64,000 bases of DNA. It comes from Cycloclasticus sp. 46_120_T64. Lineage in GTDB: Bacteria > Pseudomonadota > Gammaproteobacteria > Methylococcales > Cycloclasticaceae. How positions within the stretch are numbered: position 1 is the stretch's first letter; each line of letters starts with the position of its first letter. The stretch spans positions 186,001-250,000 of the forward strand of contig MAAM01000004.1 of the NCBI GenBank assembly GCA_002162695.1, in the 5' to 3' direction. A program made the position numbers and the translations under genes. Positions 20,074 to 29,134 of this stretch are shown here, piece after piece. The notes under the pieces are model-generated. The model ran no database searches and was not told the origin of the DNA. It saw nothing but the letters and a program-made list of their open reading frames with translations.

Positions 20074-20589
20074 TTTTAGCTAAACACTGCAAGCAGGGCC
20101 TTAGTTTTTTCTGAGCTAGGTGCCCTGCTGATAAGGTGTTTATATTAATGAGGCTTCTGGCTGGTGCCTGCTGGCCTATTCAAATTCACTAATCCTCCCT
20201 CTTTTATAAGCCTTTCCTAGGCAAGCTAAATAGGTTTGCCATGCGCCTGTTATTGGGCTGTTACGTGGTTTCGACGTCCATTGCTACGACTATCGATAAG
20301 CTCAACCATATTAGGGAAAACCTCGGCAAGGCGAGGAGGTTTTAAATAGCTGGTTTTTTTGTAAAAAACTACCCAACATACCCCTATAGTCTTACCGAAT
20401 TGCAGCTATTCAGCTGAATAGCTGACGACGCTCGAGTGAGCGTTTAATGACCGTATCCTAGGCGTTAGCCTAGGTGACGAACCCTTAAAAACCTGGGGGT
20501 TTAAGGCAAAGGCGTGCTGTCTACACTAAGCGTCATTATCAACTACACTCAGTAAGGGTTGTAATAATAATGAATACAGGGAGTTAGCT
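20074..20589. other. 516-base non-coding interval rich in inverted repeats
   Basis: No credible gene is found here. From left to right it holds an 8-bp-arm hairpin AGCAGGGC / GCCCTGCT (20092-20129), probably the end of the thioesterase transcript. Next come AAAACCTC / GAGGTTTT (near 20313-20343), an A/T-rich hairpin (near 20352-20374), and four closely spaced hairpins at 20403-20506. The last part is the leader of the chemoreceptor gene. I matched it against the consensus of the c-di-GMP, TPP and fluoride riboswitches from memory and found no fit. Confidence 0.5.
20403..20506 (+). repeat. Chain of four hairpins upstream of the chemoreceptor gene
   Basis: Four inverted repeats follow each other within about 100 bases. 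First is a 22-base perfect palindrome (20403-20424). Second is ACGCTC / GAGCGT with loop GAGT (20428-20443). Third is CCTAGGC / GCCTAGG with loop GTTA (20457-20474). Fourth is CCTTAAA / TTTAAGG with a 10-base loop (20483-20506). None ends in a T run, so they do not look like plain terminators. A structured 5' leader or small RNA is possible. Confidence 0.55.
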
Positions 20590-22614
20590 ATGGGTACGTT
20601 ATTTAATCCGGCCGTTAATATAATGAGTCGGCTCACTTATCCGAAGAAAATCGCACTGATCTCAGTGTTTTTTTTACTGCCATTGATTGTTGTTTCGGTG
20701 CTGCTAAGCAAGGAATTGAACCTGAAAATTGAGGTGACTGAGCAAGAACAGCACGGCTTAAAGTATATCCAAGCGATACGTCAGCTGTATCAGCACCTGC
20801 CAGAGCACCGGGGGATGATGAATGCTTACCTCAATGGCTCGGTTGAATTCAAAGAAAAAATCCTCTTACAAAGGCAGCTGATAACAGCGGATATAGCGGC
20901 GATTGATGTGGTCGATACGCGCTTCGGTGCGGAGTTTACTAGCCAGCAACATTGGCAGGCTATAAAACAAGATTGGCGGGCATTAGAGCAACGTGCGTTT
21001 AATGGCGAGGCGGTGGATATATTTGCTGCGCATAGCGCGCTGATCAGAAAAGTCTATGCGCTATTGGGTACCGTTAGCAACGGTTCTGGGTTGGCGCTAG
21101 ACTCCTACATTAACACTTATTCGGTGGTTGATGCCCTAGTCTACCGGCTGCCTTTAATCGGCGAGAGTCTGGGGCAATTACGAGGGATGGCGATGGGCGC
21201 GGTGTCGGTGTCGGAGATTTCCTTATTACAGCGGGTGAAACTGGGTTTGATCATGGGTGAATTGTCCTCCAGTTATTTATCAGTAAAGGAGGATATCGAT
21301 ATTGCCTTACGGGAAAATGAGGGCTGGAAAAACAAGTTTGGCCCGGGTTTGCTAGCGACTGAACAGCAGTTAATCAAGTTCAATGCAATGGTAACAACGA
21401 GTGTGTTAGAGGCTGAGCTGTTAACCCTAGATGCTAATACCATTTTTAATGAGGGCTCAAAAACGATCGCCTTGGCTTACAGCTTATATGATGATTTATT
21501 TCTAGCCTTGGATGGCTTGTTTGTCGCTAGGCAGGCTGAATTGGCGGCTGTGCGCAATACGGTAATGGGTTTGATTTTGGTCACCGCCTTGGTTGTTTTA
21601 TACCTGTTGGTGGGGTTTTATTTGACGATCATGAATACCATTCGGACTTTGGACGATTCAATGCGTCGAGTTGCGGCGGGGGATTTAACGGTGAATGTTG
21701 TCAGTGGTACTCAAGATGAACTTGATAGTATTGCTATATCGTTAAATAAGATGGTGGGGCAGATGCGCGGTTTGATGCGTAAATTAGGCGAGCACTCGTC
21801 TTTACTGGCCTCGGCTTCTACCGAGTTGTCGGCCACTACCGAGGGTTCTAAAAATACCGCGCTAGCGCAGCAGCAGCAAGCAGATCAAATTGCCACCGCG
21901 ATGAGCGAAATGGTGGAGAGTATTAATCAAGCCTCCTCTAATGCAACAACGGCTTCAGCGGATGCCAGTGATGCTGACCGAGAAGCGAACGAGGGGGGCG
22001 CGGTTATTCGCAAAACGATCGTCTCGATTGAAGGTTTGGCGGAAGAAGTAAATGTGGCGGCGGCTGAAGTGGCTAAACTTGAGCAAAATAGTATTGATAT
22101 CGGCTCGGTGCTGGACGTGATTCGAAGCATCGCCGATCAAACTAACTTGCTGGCGTTAAATGCGGCGATCGAGGCCGCTAGAGCCGGCGAGCACGGCCGT
22201 GGGTTTGCGGTGGTAGCGGATGAGGTACGTACCTTGGCTGGGCGTACTCAAGAGTCTACCGAGCAAATTCAACAAATGGTTGAGCGCCTGCAAAATAACA
22301 CCAAGAAGTCGGTCACGGTGATGGAGGCGAATAAATTGAATGCCGGTAAGGTCGCTGGTGATGCGTCGAATGCCTCGGAGTCGATTGATATCATTGTCGC
22401 CAAGGTGGCGCAAATCATGGGCAAGACGAATCAAGTCGCGAGTGCGACCGAAGGGCAGGTGTTGGTGGCTAAGCAGATTGATAGCCGTGTGGATGAGGTC
22501 TCCGATGGGGCGCACTCTGGCGTAGCGGCGGCGGGTGAAATTGCCTTAGCGAGTGAAGAACTGGCGCGCTTGGCGATTGAATTGCAAGGCGTAGTCTCTC
22601 ATTTTAAAACCTAA
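20590..22614 (+). CDS. Methyl-accepting chemotaxis protein
   Basis: This inner-membrane chemoreceptor has 674 residues. One membrane helix lies at about 19-38 and another at about 325-347. Between them is a periplasmic, mainly helical sensor of about 285 residues containing [11 protein letters not shown] and [17 protein letters not shown], reminiscent of four-helix-bundle sensors. A HAMP domain follows (about 348-400), then the cytoplasmic signalling domain with hairpin tip [19 protein letters not shown] and [17 protein letters not shown]. There is no C-terminal NWETF-type pentapeptide, so it would not tether CheR. The ligand is unknown. It is not next to che genes. Confidence 0.93.
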   Translation: MGTLFNPAVNIMSRLTYPKKIALISVFFLLPLIVVSVLLSKELNLKIEVTEQEQHGLKYIQAIRQLYQHLPEHRGMMNAYLNGSVEFKEKILLQRQLITADIAAIDVVDTRFGAEFTSQQHWQAIKQDWRALEQRAFNGEAVDIFAAHSALIRKVYALLGTVSNGSGLALDSYINTYSVVDALVYRLPLIGESLGQLRGMAMGAVSVSEISLLQRVKLGLIMGELSSSYLSVKEDIDIALRENEGWKNKFGPGLLATEQQLIKFNAMVTTSVLEAELLTLDANTIFNEGSKTIALAYSLYDDLFLALDGLFVARQAELAAVRNTVMGLILVTALVVLYLLVGFYLTIMNTIRTLDDSMRRVAAGDLTVNVVSGTQDELDSIAISLNKMVGQMRGLMRKLGEHSSLLASASTELSATTEGSKNTALAQQQQADQIATAMSEMVESINQASSNATTASADASDADREANEGGAVIRKTIVSIEGLAEEVNVAAAEVAKLEQNSIDIGSVLDVIRSIADQTNLLALNAAIEAARAGEHGRGFAVVADEVRTLAGRTQESTEQIQQMVERLQNNTKKSVTVMEANKLNAGKVAGDASNASESIDIIVAKVAQIMGKTNQVASATEGQVLVAKQIDSRVDEVSDGAHSGVAAAGEIALASEELARLAIELQGVVSHFKT

Positions 22615-22675
22615 GGCTTACGCTGATAATTGGCTGCCTGGAGACAGAGCAGCTTATGAGTTGGATTGTTATGCC

Positions 22676-23287
22676 CTAGCGTCGCCGGCTGACGATGGCT
22701 AACCAAGGTTGCTGTTCTATTACTTGGCCAGTTGGGCGGTAATAGTGCTGTATCACCTCAAAGCCCGCTTGCATTAATAATTCACGGCTAGTCTCGAATT
22801 GCATATAGTTGCCATAACGTTGGCCCTGCCAGCCTTCACCATCGCCACGTGGGTTCGAGCTAAATAAAATACCGCCTTCGCGTAAGCAGCGGTGTAGTTT
22901 TTTTAACACCGAGGGGAGTTGCTCACTCGGTACGTGAAATAGACTGGCATTGGCGAATACCCCATCGAAACTGTGCGCTTCAAGATTTAATTGGCAAAAA
23001 GTCTGCTGCAGTGTTGGGCAAGCGCTATGTGCTTCTGCCATTCGGCAAAAGGTTGCGCAGCCATCCAAGCCAACTGGGCGGTGCCCTAGCGACTTGAAGT
23101 ATTTGAGGTCACGGCCTGGGCCGCAGCCGAAGTCGAGAATATCTAACGCCTTGTTGCTCGGTAAGGCGCTTAAAAAGGCGCTGATGTTTTGTGATACATC
23201 ATGTCCCTTAGTGCCATCCCAAAATGCCTCGGCGCTAGCTTCGTAGTGGGCAATGGTGGTGTTTTCTTTGTCATGGGTACTGTTCAT
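22676..23287 (-). CDS. SAM-dependent class I methyltransferase
   Basis: The start is set at the ATG at 23287, giving 203 residues; the longer frame overlaps the uvrD promoter region and adds an implausible hydrophobic tail. The SAM-binding motif I is ILDFGCGPGRDLKYF (about 54-68), with the acidic end of strand 2 at VGLDGC. Motif IV is DGVFANASLFHV. The N-terminus IAHYEASAEAFWDGT resembles a subgroup sometimes involved in small-molecule or SAM-dependent tRNA and thiol methylation, but I cannot name a substrate. It diverges from uvrD. Confidence 0.85.
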   Translation of the reverse strand: MNSTHDKENTTIAHYEASAEAFWDGTKGHDVSQNISAFLSALPSNKALDILDFGCGPGRDLKYFKSLGHRPVGLDGCATFCRMAEAHSACPTLQQTFCQLNLEAHSFDGVFANASLFHVPSEQLPSVLKKLHRCLREGGILFSSNPRGDGEGWQGQRYGNYMQFETSRELLMQAGFEVIQHYYRPTGQVIEQQPWLAIVSRRR

Positions 23288-23365
23288 AACGAACAAATAT
23301 AGACATAAAGTCGGCAATGTCAAACAAGCAAGGCGCAATAGGGGTAGACGCGGTAAAATAACCCG

Positions 23366-25537
23366 ATGGATATTACACATATATTAGACGGGTTAAATGA
23401 TGCTCAGCGCGATGCGGTGAGTGGCACAGAAAAAGCAGCGCTTATCTTAGCTGGTGCGGGCAGTGGTAAAACACGGGTGCTGGTGCACCGCGTAGCGTGG
23501 TTGATTCAGGTGGAAAATGTATCGCCGTATGCGATTTTGGCGGTGACCTTTACCAATAAGGCCGCCGGTGAGATGCGCGAACGGGTTCAGCAGATGCAAC
23601 AAAGCCCCGTCGGCGGAATGTGGATTGGCACCTTTCATGGTATTGCCCATCGTTTATTGCGCATGCACGCGCAACAACTCGGCTTGCCGGATGCTTTTCA
23701 GGTGTTGGATTCGGACGACCAGTTCCGCATGATCAAGCGGCTATTGAAGTCAATGAACGTGGATGATTCGCGTTGGCCACCGCGCCAAGTGCAGTGGTAC
23801 ATCAATGCACAAAAAGACGAGGGTCGACGGGCCAAACATATTGCGCCGTCGAGTGATCACTTCGAGCAAAAAATGCAGGACATCTATGCCGAATACGAGC
23901 GTGGTTGTATTCGTTCAGGGCTGGTGGATTTTGCTGAATTGTTGCTGCGGGCGCATGAATTATTACGCGATAACGATGAGATTCGTCAGCACTACCAGCA
24001 GCGCTTTAAACACGTGTTGGTGGATGAATTTCAAGACACCAATACGATTCAATACGCCTGGTTACGATTATTAACCGAAGAGTCAGAAAACCTATACGTG
24101 GTGGGCGATGATGACCAATCTATTTATGGCTGGCGTGGGGCGAAAATAGAAAATATTCACCGTTTCCAGAAGGATTACCCAGCGCATAAGCTGGTTAAAT
24201 TGGAACAGAATTATCGTTCCACCAGCACCATTTTGAAAGCGGCGAACGCCTTGATCGTCAATAACGACGGCCGTATGGGTAAAGAGCTGTGGACCGATGG
24301 TGAGGAGGGCGAGCCGATTTCTTTGTACTCCGGCTTTAATGACCAAGATGAAGCGCGTTTCGTGGTGGATCGAATCAGAGACTGGGCCAGCAAAGGCCAT
24401 GCGCGTGCTGAAGCAGCGATTTTGTATCGCTCAAATGCCCAATCTCGTTTATTCGAAGAATACCTAATGGCCGCTGGCGTGCCCTATCGGGTGTATGGTG
24501 GGCAACGATTCTTTGAGCGTTTGGAAATTAAAAATGCCTTGGCGTATTTGCAATTGGCGACCCACCACGAAAATGACGCGGCGTTTGAGCGTATTGTTAA
24601 CACCCCAACGCGTGGTCTAGGTACGCGGACCTTGGATATTATTCGTGGCTCGGCTAGGGCCGAACAAATAAGCTTATGGCAGGCGGCGGTTCAATTATGC
24701 CAAGGCGATGAATTAACCGGTCGCGCCTCGAATGCGCTGAGCGGTTTCTTAAATTTGATTAAGCAAATTTCCTCAGAGATGGCCGCTGGTAATTTGCACG
24801 AACAGGTCGAGCAGGCGATTGTTCGTTCGGGTTTAATTGAGTTCCATAAAAAAGAAAAAGGTGAAAAGGGCGAAGCACGGGTAGAAAACTTAGAGGAACT
24901 AGTCAATGCTGCACGGCAGTTTAGCTACCAAGCCAATGAGGACGATAGTCTCAGTGAGCTAGATGCCTTTTTAGCCAATGCTGCCTTGGAAGCGGGCGAA
25001 GCACAGGGTGATGAATCTGAAGATTGCGTGCAACTAATGACCCTGCACTCGGCGAAAGGCCTAGAGTTCCCCTTGGTGTTTATGACGGGGGTGGAGGAAG
25101 GCTTATTCCCAAGTCAACGTTCGGTTGACGATGTGGCCAAGCTGGAAGAAGAGCGCCGTTTGGCGTATGTCGGGATTACCCGCGCGATGCAGCAACTGTA
25201 TATTACCTATGCTGAGTCACGGCGCTTACACGGGCAGGAAAATTATCCGATGCCATCGCGTTTTATTCGTGAAATCCCCAGCGAATTAATGCAAGAGGTT
25301 CGTTTGGGTACGAAAGTTTCGCGCCCAGTGGTGAATGCTCACGCGGCGACTAGCGGCCTACAAAAGAAAGCTGAGGGCGGTTTTAAAATGGGCCAGCGAG
25401 TGAGCCACGGCAAATTTGGTGAAGGGGTGGTACTGAATCACGAGGGCAGTGGCGCACAAGCGCGGGTTCAGGTTAACTTTGCCGCAGTGGGTAGCAAGTG
25501 GTTAATGTTGGCGTACGCGAAGCTAGATAAGCTGTAA
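23366..25537 (+). CDS. uvrD: DNA helicase II (UvrD)
   Basis: UvrD unwinds DNA 3'-5' in nucleotide excision and mismatch repair and removes RecA filaments. The 723 residues match E. coli UvrD (720). The beginning DITHILDGLNDAQRDAV is characteristic. Motif Ia/Walker A is LAGAGSGKTRVLVHRVAW, motif II DEFQDTN, motif III VVGDDDQSIYGWRGA, motif V LMTLHSAKGLEFPLV and motif VI RRLAYVGITRA. A C-terminal Tudor-like segment is present (KMGQRVSHGKFGEGVVL), which in UvrD binds RNA polymerase. This distinguishes it from the Rep helicase at 38-40 kb. Confidence 0.96.
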   Translation: MDITHILDGLNDAQRDAVSGTEKAALILAGAGSGKTRVLVHRVAWLIQVENVSPYAILAVTFTNKAAGEMRERVQQMQQSPVGGMWIGTFHGIAHRLLRMHAQQLGLPDAFQVLDSDDQFRMIKRLLKSMNVDDSRWPPRQVQWYINAQKDEGRRAKHIAPSSDHFEQKMQDIYAEYERGCIRSGLVDFAELLLRAHELLRDNDEIRQHYQQRFKHVLVDEFQDTNTIQYAWLRLLTEESENLYVVGDDDQSIYGWRGAKIENIHRFQKDYPAHKLVKLEQNYRSTSTILKAANALIVNNDGRMGKELWTDGEEGEPISLYSGFNDQDEARFVVDRIRDWASKGHARAEAAILYRSNAQSRLFEEYLMAAGVPYRVYGGQRFFERLEIKNALAYLQLATHHENDAAFERIVNTPTRGLGTRTLDIIRGSARAEQISLWQAAVQLCQGDELTGRASNALSGFLNLIKQISSEMAAGNLHEQVEQAIVRSGLIEFHKKEKGEKGEARVENLEELVNAARQFSYQANEDDSLSELDAFLANAALEAGEAQGDESEDCVQLMTLHSAKGLEFPLVFMTGVEEGLFPSQRSVDDVAKLEEERRLAYVGITRAMQQLYITYAESRRLHGQENYPMPSRFIREIPSELMQEVRLGTKVSRPVVNAHAATSGLQKKAEGGFKMGQRVSHGKFGEGVVLNHEGSGAQARVQVNFAAVGSKWLMLAYAKLDKL

Positions 25538-25581
25538 AAAGCGTTTAACGAGACGTCGCCTCGTTTACAACGGCCAAATGA

Positions 25582-26367
25582 CTATTTGGCCGTAGGACGT
25601 TTCAGTGATAACACGAGTAGTACCACGCCGATTAAGATAAACGGCACGCTGAGCCATTGGCCGGTGCTGATTGATAAGTCGCTGGCGTAGGCGGCTTGTT
25701 TAGTTTTGACGAACTCAATGAGGAAGCGTGCGCTAAATACGCTAATTAAAAAACAGGAAAAGAGGATGCCGTTTTTTAATTTATCGGCGGTGCGGCGGTA
25801 AATGAGCAGTAAACCGACAAATATTACCGCGTAAGAGAGGGCTTCGTAGAGCTGGGCTGGGTGTCTAGGTAGGGTGTCTACTCGCTCGAATATAATGGCC
25901 CAAGGCACTGAACTGGGAATGCCGAGTATTTCGGAGTTGAAGAGGTTACCAATACGAATCAAGCAGGCGGCGAGGGCGGCGGGGATGGCGAGCCGATCGA
26001 GCAACCAGAGGTAGTTTTCTGCGGTTCTTCTTTGATACAGGTAAAGCCCCGTTAACACGCCGATCGCGCCACCGTGGCTGGCGAGTCCACCTTCCCAAAT
26101 AGCCAATATTTTGAGTGGGTTTTGCCAATAGTACTGAGGGTCATAAAACAGACAGTGGCCTAGACGTGCGCCGATGAGGGTGCCTGCGATGAGAAAGATA
26201 AATAAACGATCGATATGTTTCAGGCTACGGCCTTCGTTGCGATAGATCCATTCCATCAGTTGCGAGCCGAGCAAAAAAGAGGCGGCGAATAAGGCTCCAT
26301 ACCAGCGAATTTGAATACCAAAAATATCGATAATATTTGGGTTAATGTTCCAAACTAAATAATCCAT
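25582..26367 (-). CDS. lgt: Prolipoprotein diacylglyceryl transferase
   Basis: Lgt attaches a diacylglyceryl group from phosphatidylglycerol to the lipobox Cys of prolipoproteins in the inner membrane. The start is the ATG at 26367, 5 bases after the transglutaminase stop, giving 261 residues; the longer frame overlaps the neighbouring gene. The signature RIGNLFNSEILG (about 135-146) contains the conserved Arg, Asn and Glu. GGLASHGGAIGVL and LPRHPAQLYEAL hold other essential residues. Seven membrane segments are predicted. It is the last gene of a cupin-tautomerase-transglutaminase-lgt run. Confidence 0.95.
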   Translation of the reverse strand: MDYLVWNINPNIIDIFGIQIRWYGALFAASFLLGSQLMEWIYRNEGRSLKHIDRLFIFLIAGTLIGARLGHCLFYDPQYYWQNPLKILAIWEGGLASHGGAIGVLTGLYLYQRRTAENYLWLLDRLAIPAALAACLIRIGNLFNSEILGIPSSVPWAIIFERVDTLPRHPAQLYEALSYAVIFVGLLLIYRRTADKLKNGILFSCFLISVFSARFLIEFVKTKQAAYASDLSISTGQWLSVPFILIGVVLLVLSLKRPTAK

Positions 26368-26372
26368 AGAGC

Positions 26373-27017
26373 TTATATCTCGTTTTTTGCGGAGTATCTG
26401 CCGGCTGTGCGGCGGTGACTTGCGATTAAGGGTAGGTCGGGTAAGTTGGCTAGCAGTTGTTGGTAGCTGCTGTGTTGCTGGAGCACATCGACCACTTGCG
26501 GTATGGGCTCTGGCCATATTTCTGCTAGATCGGCCTCGCCGTCGATAGTAATAGGGAAGGCCAGTTTTTCAAAGGGTGGGCAAAACTGCGCATCGACTTC
26601 GGCCTTATTGCCTCTGGGGTCGAGTCGGTACCAGCCGTATTGCTGTAGGTAAACGGCGTTCAAACCGTGTAGGCAAAAGGGTGGTTTATTATCGCGGATG
26701 CTGAGGCGTTGGTAACACAAGCCCGTAGGGATCTGGTTGGCGCGTAATAAGGCGGCGAGTAAATGGCTTTTGGCGTAGCAAAAGCCGGTTTCCTGCGTCA
26801 GCACCTCGGATGCCTTGCTGGTAATGGGGTTTAAGCAATAGTCGGCGCTGTGTTTGATATGGTCTCGAACAAATTCAAAACAAGCTTTAACCAGCGACTC
26901 TTCATGATGGCTAGTCTCGGCGAGTTGCGCGGCTTTCGCCAAGATATTGGGGTTTTGCCAATCGATATAAAGACTCGGGGCGAGGTAGGCGGCTAGCGGG
27001 GCCGTATGCTTAGGCAT
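26373..27017 (-). CDS. Transglutaminase-like domain protein
   Basis: The 214-residue protein has the papain-like transglutaminase core. The catalytic Cys is in ETGFCYAKSHLLAALLRA (about 75-92), His in FCLHGLNAVYL (about 115-125) and Asp in YRLDPRGNKAEV. Bacterial members act as cysteine proteases or amide hydrolases more often than as cross-linkers, and the substrate is not evident. No signal peptide is seen, so it is likely cytosolic. It overlaps the tautomerase-fold gene by 8 bases and is followed by lgt after 5 bases, so all are probably transcribed together. Confidence 0.85.
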   Translation of the reverse strand: MPKHTAPLAAYLAPSLYIDWQNPNILAKAAQLAETSHHEESLVKACFEFVRDHIKHSADYCLNPITSKASEVLTQETGFCYAKSHLLAALLRANQIPTGLCYQRLSIRDNKPPFCLHGLNAVYLQQYGWYRLDPRGNKAEVDAQFCPPFEKLAFPITIDGEADLAEIWPEPIPQVVDVLQQHSSYQQLLANLPDLPLIASHRRTAGRYSAKNEI

Positions 27018-27396
27018 TGATGTTATAGCTTAGGTCGCGGGCTTCGTCACCGCTCATCCCACGAAAGCCCCAGCAATGTGGCGCTTGCTGTTTGATGATG
27101 ATTTCTATATCGGCGTTGCTGATGGCCAATTGTTGCTCAAGGTCAGCGAACAGCGCCTTGATGAGCTTTTTTAAGGTGTCGGGCTGGCGTCCTTCCATCA
27201 TGTTGATTTCGATCACGGTATATGCATCGGTGCGTCCATCGGGGTCATAAAAGTCTTCTTTTTGCATCGGTATAAAGCGGTGTGCGCGTTTACTCTCGGG
27301 CAAGCCCAGTACTTGGCTCATGCAGCCTTGGATAACCGTCGACAAGCGCGCCTTGATAGGGTCGAGCTGTTGCTTTATTCCGTAAATGACAATCAT
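27010..27396 (-). CDS. Tautomerase-fold protein lacking the N-terminal proline
   Basis: The start is the ATG at 27396 (128 residues), since an upstream in-frame ATG at 27468 lies inside the cupin gene. The sequence has the pattern of larger tautomerase-family proteins: a first strand IVIYGIKQQL, a helix ending in CMSQVLGLPESKR, then RFIPMQKEDFY, a strand YTVIEINMMEGRQPDTLKKL and a late IEIIIKQQAPHCWGF. Members use a proline exposed after Met removal as the catalytic base. Here the second residue is Ile and no Met-Pro start is available. Activity of the usual kind is therefore doubtful. Its gene lies between cupin and transglutaminase genes. Confidence 0.72.
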   Translation of the reverse strand: MIVIYGIKQQLDPIKARLSTVIQGCMSQVLGLPESKRAHRFIPMQKEDFYDPDGRTDAYTVIEINMMEGRQPDTLKKLIKALFADLEQQLAISNADIEIIIKQQAPHCWGFRGMSGDEARDLSYNINA

Positions 27397-27446
27397 CGAT
27401 CTTCCTTCGTATCGGTATGTTGAGTCGCGGAGGGTATTGTAAGCGG

Positions 27447-27758
27447 TTAATAGTGTACGGTCAGCCAAATAGTCTCAATATTGGGCTCGGTCCAGCTGAC
27501 TTTGTGTTTTTGGTGAGCCGGTATATTAAGGCTGTCACCGGCTTGCAGCCTGAGCTCGGGTTTATTTTCAAAGGTTAATATCGCCTGCCCTTGCAGTAGT
27601 ATCAGCCATTCATTATCGGCTTGGTCGTACCAGCCGGTGGCGGGTGTGGTGTGTCCCTTGGAGACGATGCGTTCAATTTTCAGCAGATCGGTTTTGAGCA
27701 ATTCAGTGAATGATTCAGCGCTTAAATCTTTTGGAATATTGTTGAAAATATTATTCAT
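27447..27758 (-). CDS. Small cupin-domain protein
   Basis: The 103-residue protein is a single cupin barrel. The first cupin motif is degenerate (TTPATGWYDQADNEWLILLQG, with Glu but few His). The second is LQAGDSLNIPAHQKHKV, with Pro-Ala-His giving one metal ligand. WLTVHY ends the chain. Such small cupins can bind a metal or simply act as a scaffold; the missing His residues in motif 1 make an iron-dependent oxygenase unlikely. It is the first gene of the cupin-tautomerase-transglutaminase-lgt run, separated from the next gene by 50 bases. Confidence 0.82.
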   Translation of the reverse strand: MNNIFNNIPKDLSAESFTELLKTDLLKIERIVSKGHTTPATGWYDQADNEWLILLQGQAILTFENKPELRLQAGDSLNIPAHQKHKVSWTEPNIETIWLTVHY

Positions 27759-27823
27759 TGGTTTTTTTATGGGTTGCCTAGCAGCGGGTATTATCAGTAT
27801 AACAAGCGAGCCGATGATTGATG

Positions 27824-27857
27824 GGGCTGCTACCTAGTATTGTTGGTAGCAACCCCG
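27824..27857 (-). terminator. Strong hairpin after hmp
   Basis: A 12-bp stem with one G-T pair (GGGGTTGCTACC / GGTAGCAGCCCC on the minus strand) and a 10-base loop begins about 10 bases after the hmp stop. There is no T run behind it, so termination would be weak or factor-assisted, or it may protect the mRNA end. Confidence 0.5.
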
Positions 27858-27867
27858 GTGATATCGT

Positions 27868-29040
27868 TTAGGCGGCTAGGTTGGCAGTAGGGCCGAAAAA
27901 CTCATAATGAACCTGCTTGTTAGGAATGCCTAAACGCTGGGTTATTTTTAACATTTCGCGCATAAAAGGGAGTGGGCCGAGCAAATAAAACTCGACATCG
28001 CGTGCATCACCCAGTTGTGCATCAATTAATTCAGCGGTGACATAACCATTGGCATCAGCCTGGCAATGCTTGCTGGGCGCACTGTATACGTATAACGATG
28101 AAATATTCTCGTTATCGGTGCGTAGCTGATCCACGTGTTGTTTAAAGGCGTGAGTGTCGCTATTGATCGCCGCGTGGATGAAGTGAATTTTCCGGTTTGA
28201 AGCCTCGGCCTCATTGAGCATGCTGATTGCAGGGGTAATGCCCACGCCAGCGGTGAGTAAGACCAACGGTTTGTTGTTTTTTCGTAGGGTGAAATCACCG
28301 CAGGGTGGCAGTAGTTTGACTTCGTCGCCGATCGAGAGTTGGCGGTGTAAATAGTTAGAAACTAGGCCTTCGCGTTTAACGCTAATGCGTAAATAATCAC
28401 CGCCTGGGGCGTCTGATAAGCTGTAGTTACGGCGTGCCTCTTGGCCGTTTATGTCTAATATGATGGTTATATATTGGCCTGCTTGAAACTCTGGCAGTGC
28501 TCCACCATCACTGGCTTGAAAGTAAAAAGAACGAATAACTGAACTTTCATCGTTGTGTTTGATTAGTGTGAAGTTGCGTTCGCCACGCCATCCGCCAGCC
28601 TTTTGCTCGTTGTCGCGGTAGACCTCGGTTTCAGCGGCGATCAAAATATCGGCTAGTTGCTGATAGGCTTTACCCCAAGCAGCGATAACCTCTTCGGTGG
28701 CGGCATCGCCGAGCACTTGTTTGATGGCTTGCAATAAACAGTCGCCGACAATCGGGTATTGCTCGGGCTGAATACCCAGTGAGCAATGTTTCTGTACTAT
28801 TTTACTGATCGCCTCGCTTAAATTGCCTAGCTGGTCAATATTGGCCGCGTAAGCGATGACTGCATTGGCTAAGGCTTTGGATTGAGTGCCGTTGGCTTGA
28901 TTGGTTTGGTTGAAGAAGCTTTTGACCTCGGGGTATTGTTCGAACATCAGCGGATAGAAACACGCGGTGATTTGTTCGGCGTGTGCCTGAACGGCGGGTA
29001 AGGTGGCCTTGATGGTGTTGATTGTATTGCTGTCTAACAT
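27868..29040 (-). CDS. hmp: Flavohaemoglobin, nitric oxide dioxygenase
   Basis: Hmp oxidises nitric oxide to nitrate using oxygen and NAD(P)H in the cytosol. The 390 residues contain a globin domain (about 1-140) with Tyr29, Phe43, Gln53 and the haem-binding His85 (KHCSLGIQ). A ferredoxin-reductase-like FAD domain follows (about 150-255) with ARRNYSLSDAPG, then an NAD domain (260-390) with LLTAGVGITPAISML and YLLGPLPFMREM. All catalytic features are intact. It diverges from norR; the gap contains a sigma-54 type promoter and three NorR boxes, so it is probably induced by nitric oxide. Confidence 0.96.
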   Translation of the reverse strand: MLDSNTINTIKATLPAVQAHAEQITACFYPLMFEQYPEVKSFFNQTNQANGTQSKALANAVIAYAANIDQLGNLSEAISKIVQKHCSLGIQPEQYPIVGDCLLQAIKQVLGDAATEEVIAAWGKAYQQLADILIAAETEVYRDNEQKAGGWRGERNFTLIKHNDESSVIRSFYFQASDGGALPEFQAGQYITIILDINGQEARRNYSLSDAPGGDYLRISVKREGLVSNYLHRQLSIGDEVKLLPPCGDFTLRKNNKPLVLLTAGVGITPAISMLNEAEASNRKIHFIHAAINSDTHAFKQHVDQLRTDNENISSLYVYSAPSKHCQADANGYVTAELIDAQLGDARDVEFYLLGPLPFMREMLKITQRLGIPNKQVHYEFFGPTANLAA

Positions 29041-29077
29041 GAATAAACCTGTTGTTATGAAAGTTATAATAACTAAT

Positions 29078-29092
29078 TCATTATTCGTGCCA
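29078..29092 (-). promoter_or_regulatory. Sigma-54 promoter of hmp
   Basis: The minus strand reads TGGCACGAATAATGA. The -24 element TGGCACG is perfect, and the -12 element has GA where GC is usual, with the correct 10-base spacing after GG. Transcription would begin near 29066, 26 bases before the hmp ATG. NorR is a sigma-54 activator, which fits. Confidence 0.7.
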
Positions 29093-29134
29093 GTATCTAA
29101 CTATTTGATTCTTGGTGCTTTAAATTCTCTATGG

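Noticed and set aside
20403-20589. c-di-GMP riboswitch before the chemoreceptor gene
   Set aside because: The conserved core (CACGCACAGGGC, GGGACGCAAAGCC) is not present; stem order does not fit.
22676-23380. Hydrophobic N-terminal extension of the methyltransferase
   Set aside because: It overlaps the divergent uvrD leader, and the ATG at 23287 gives the normal family start.
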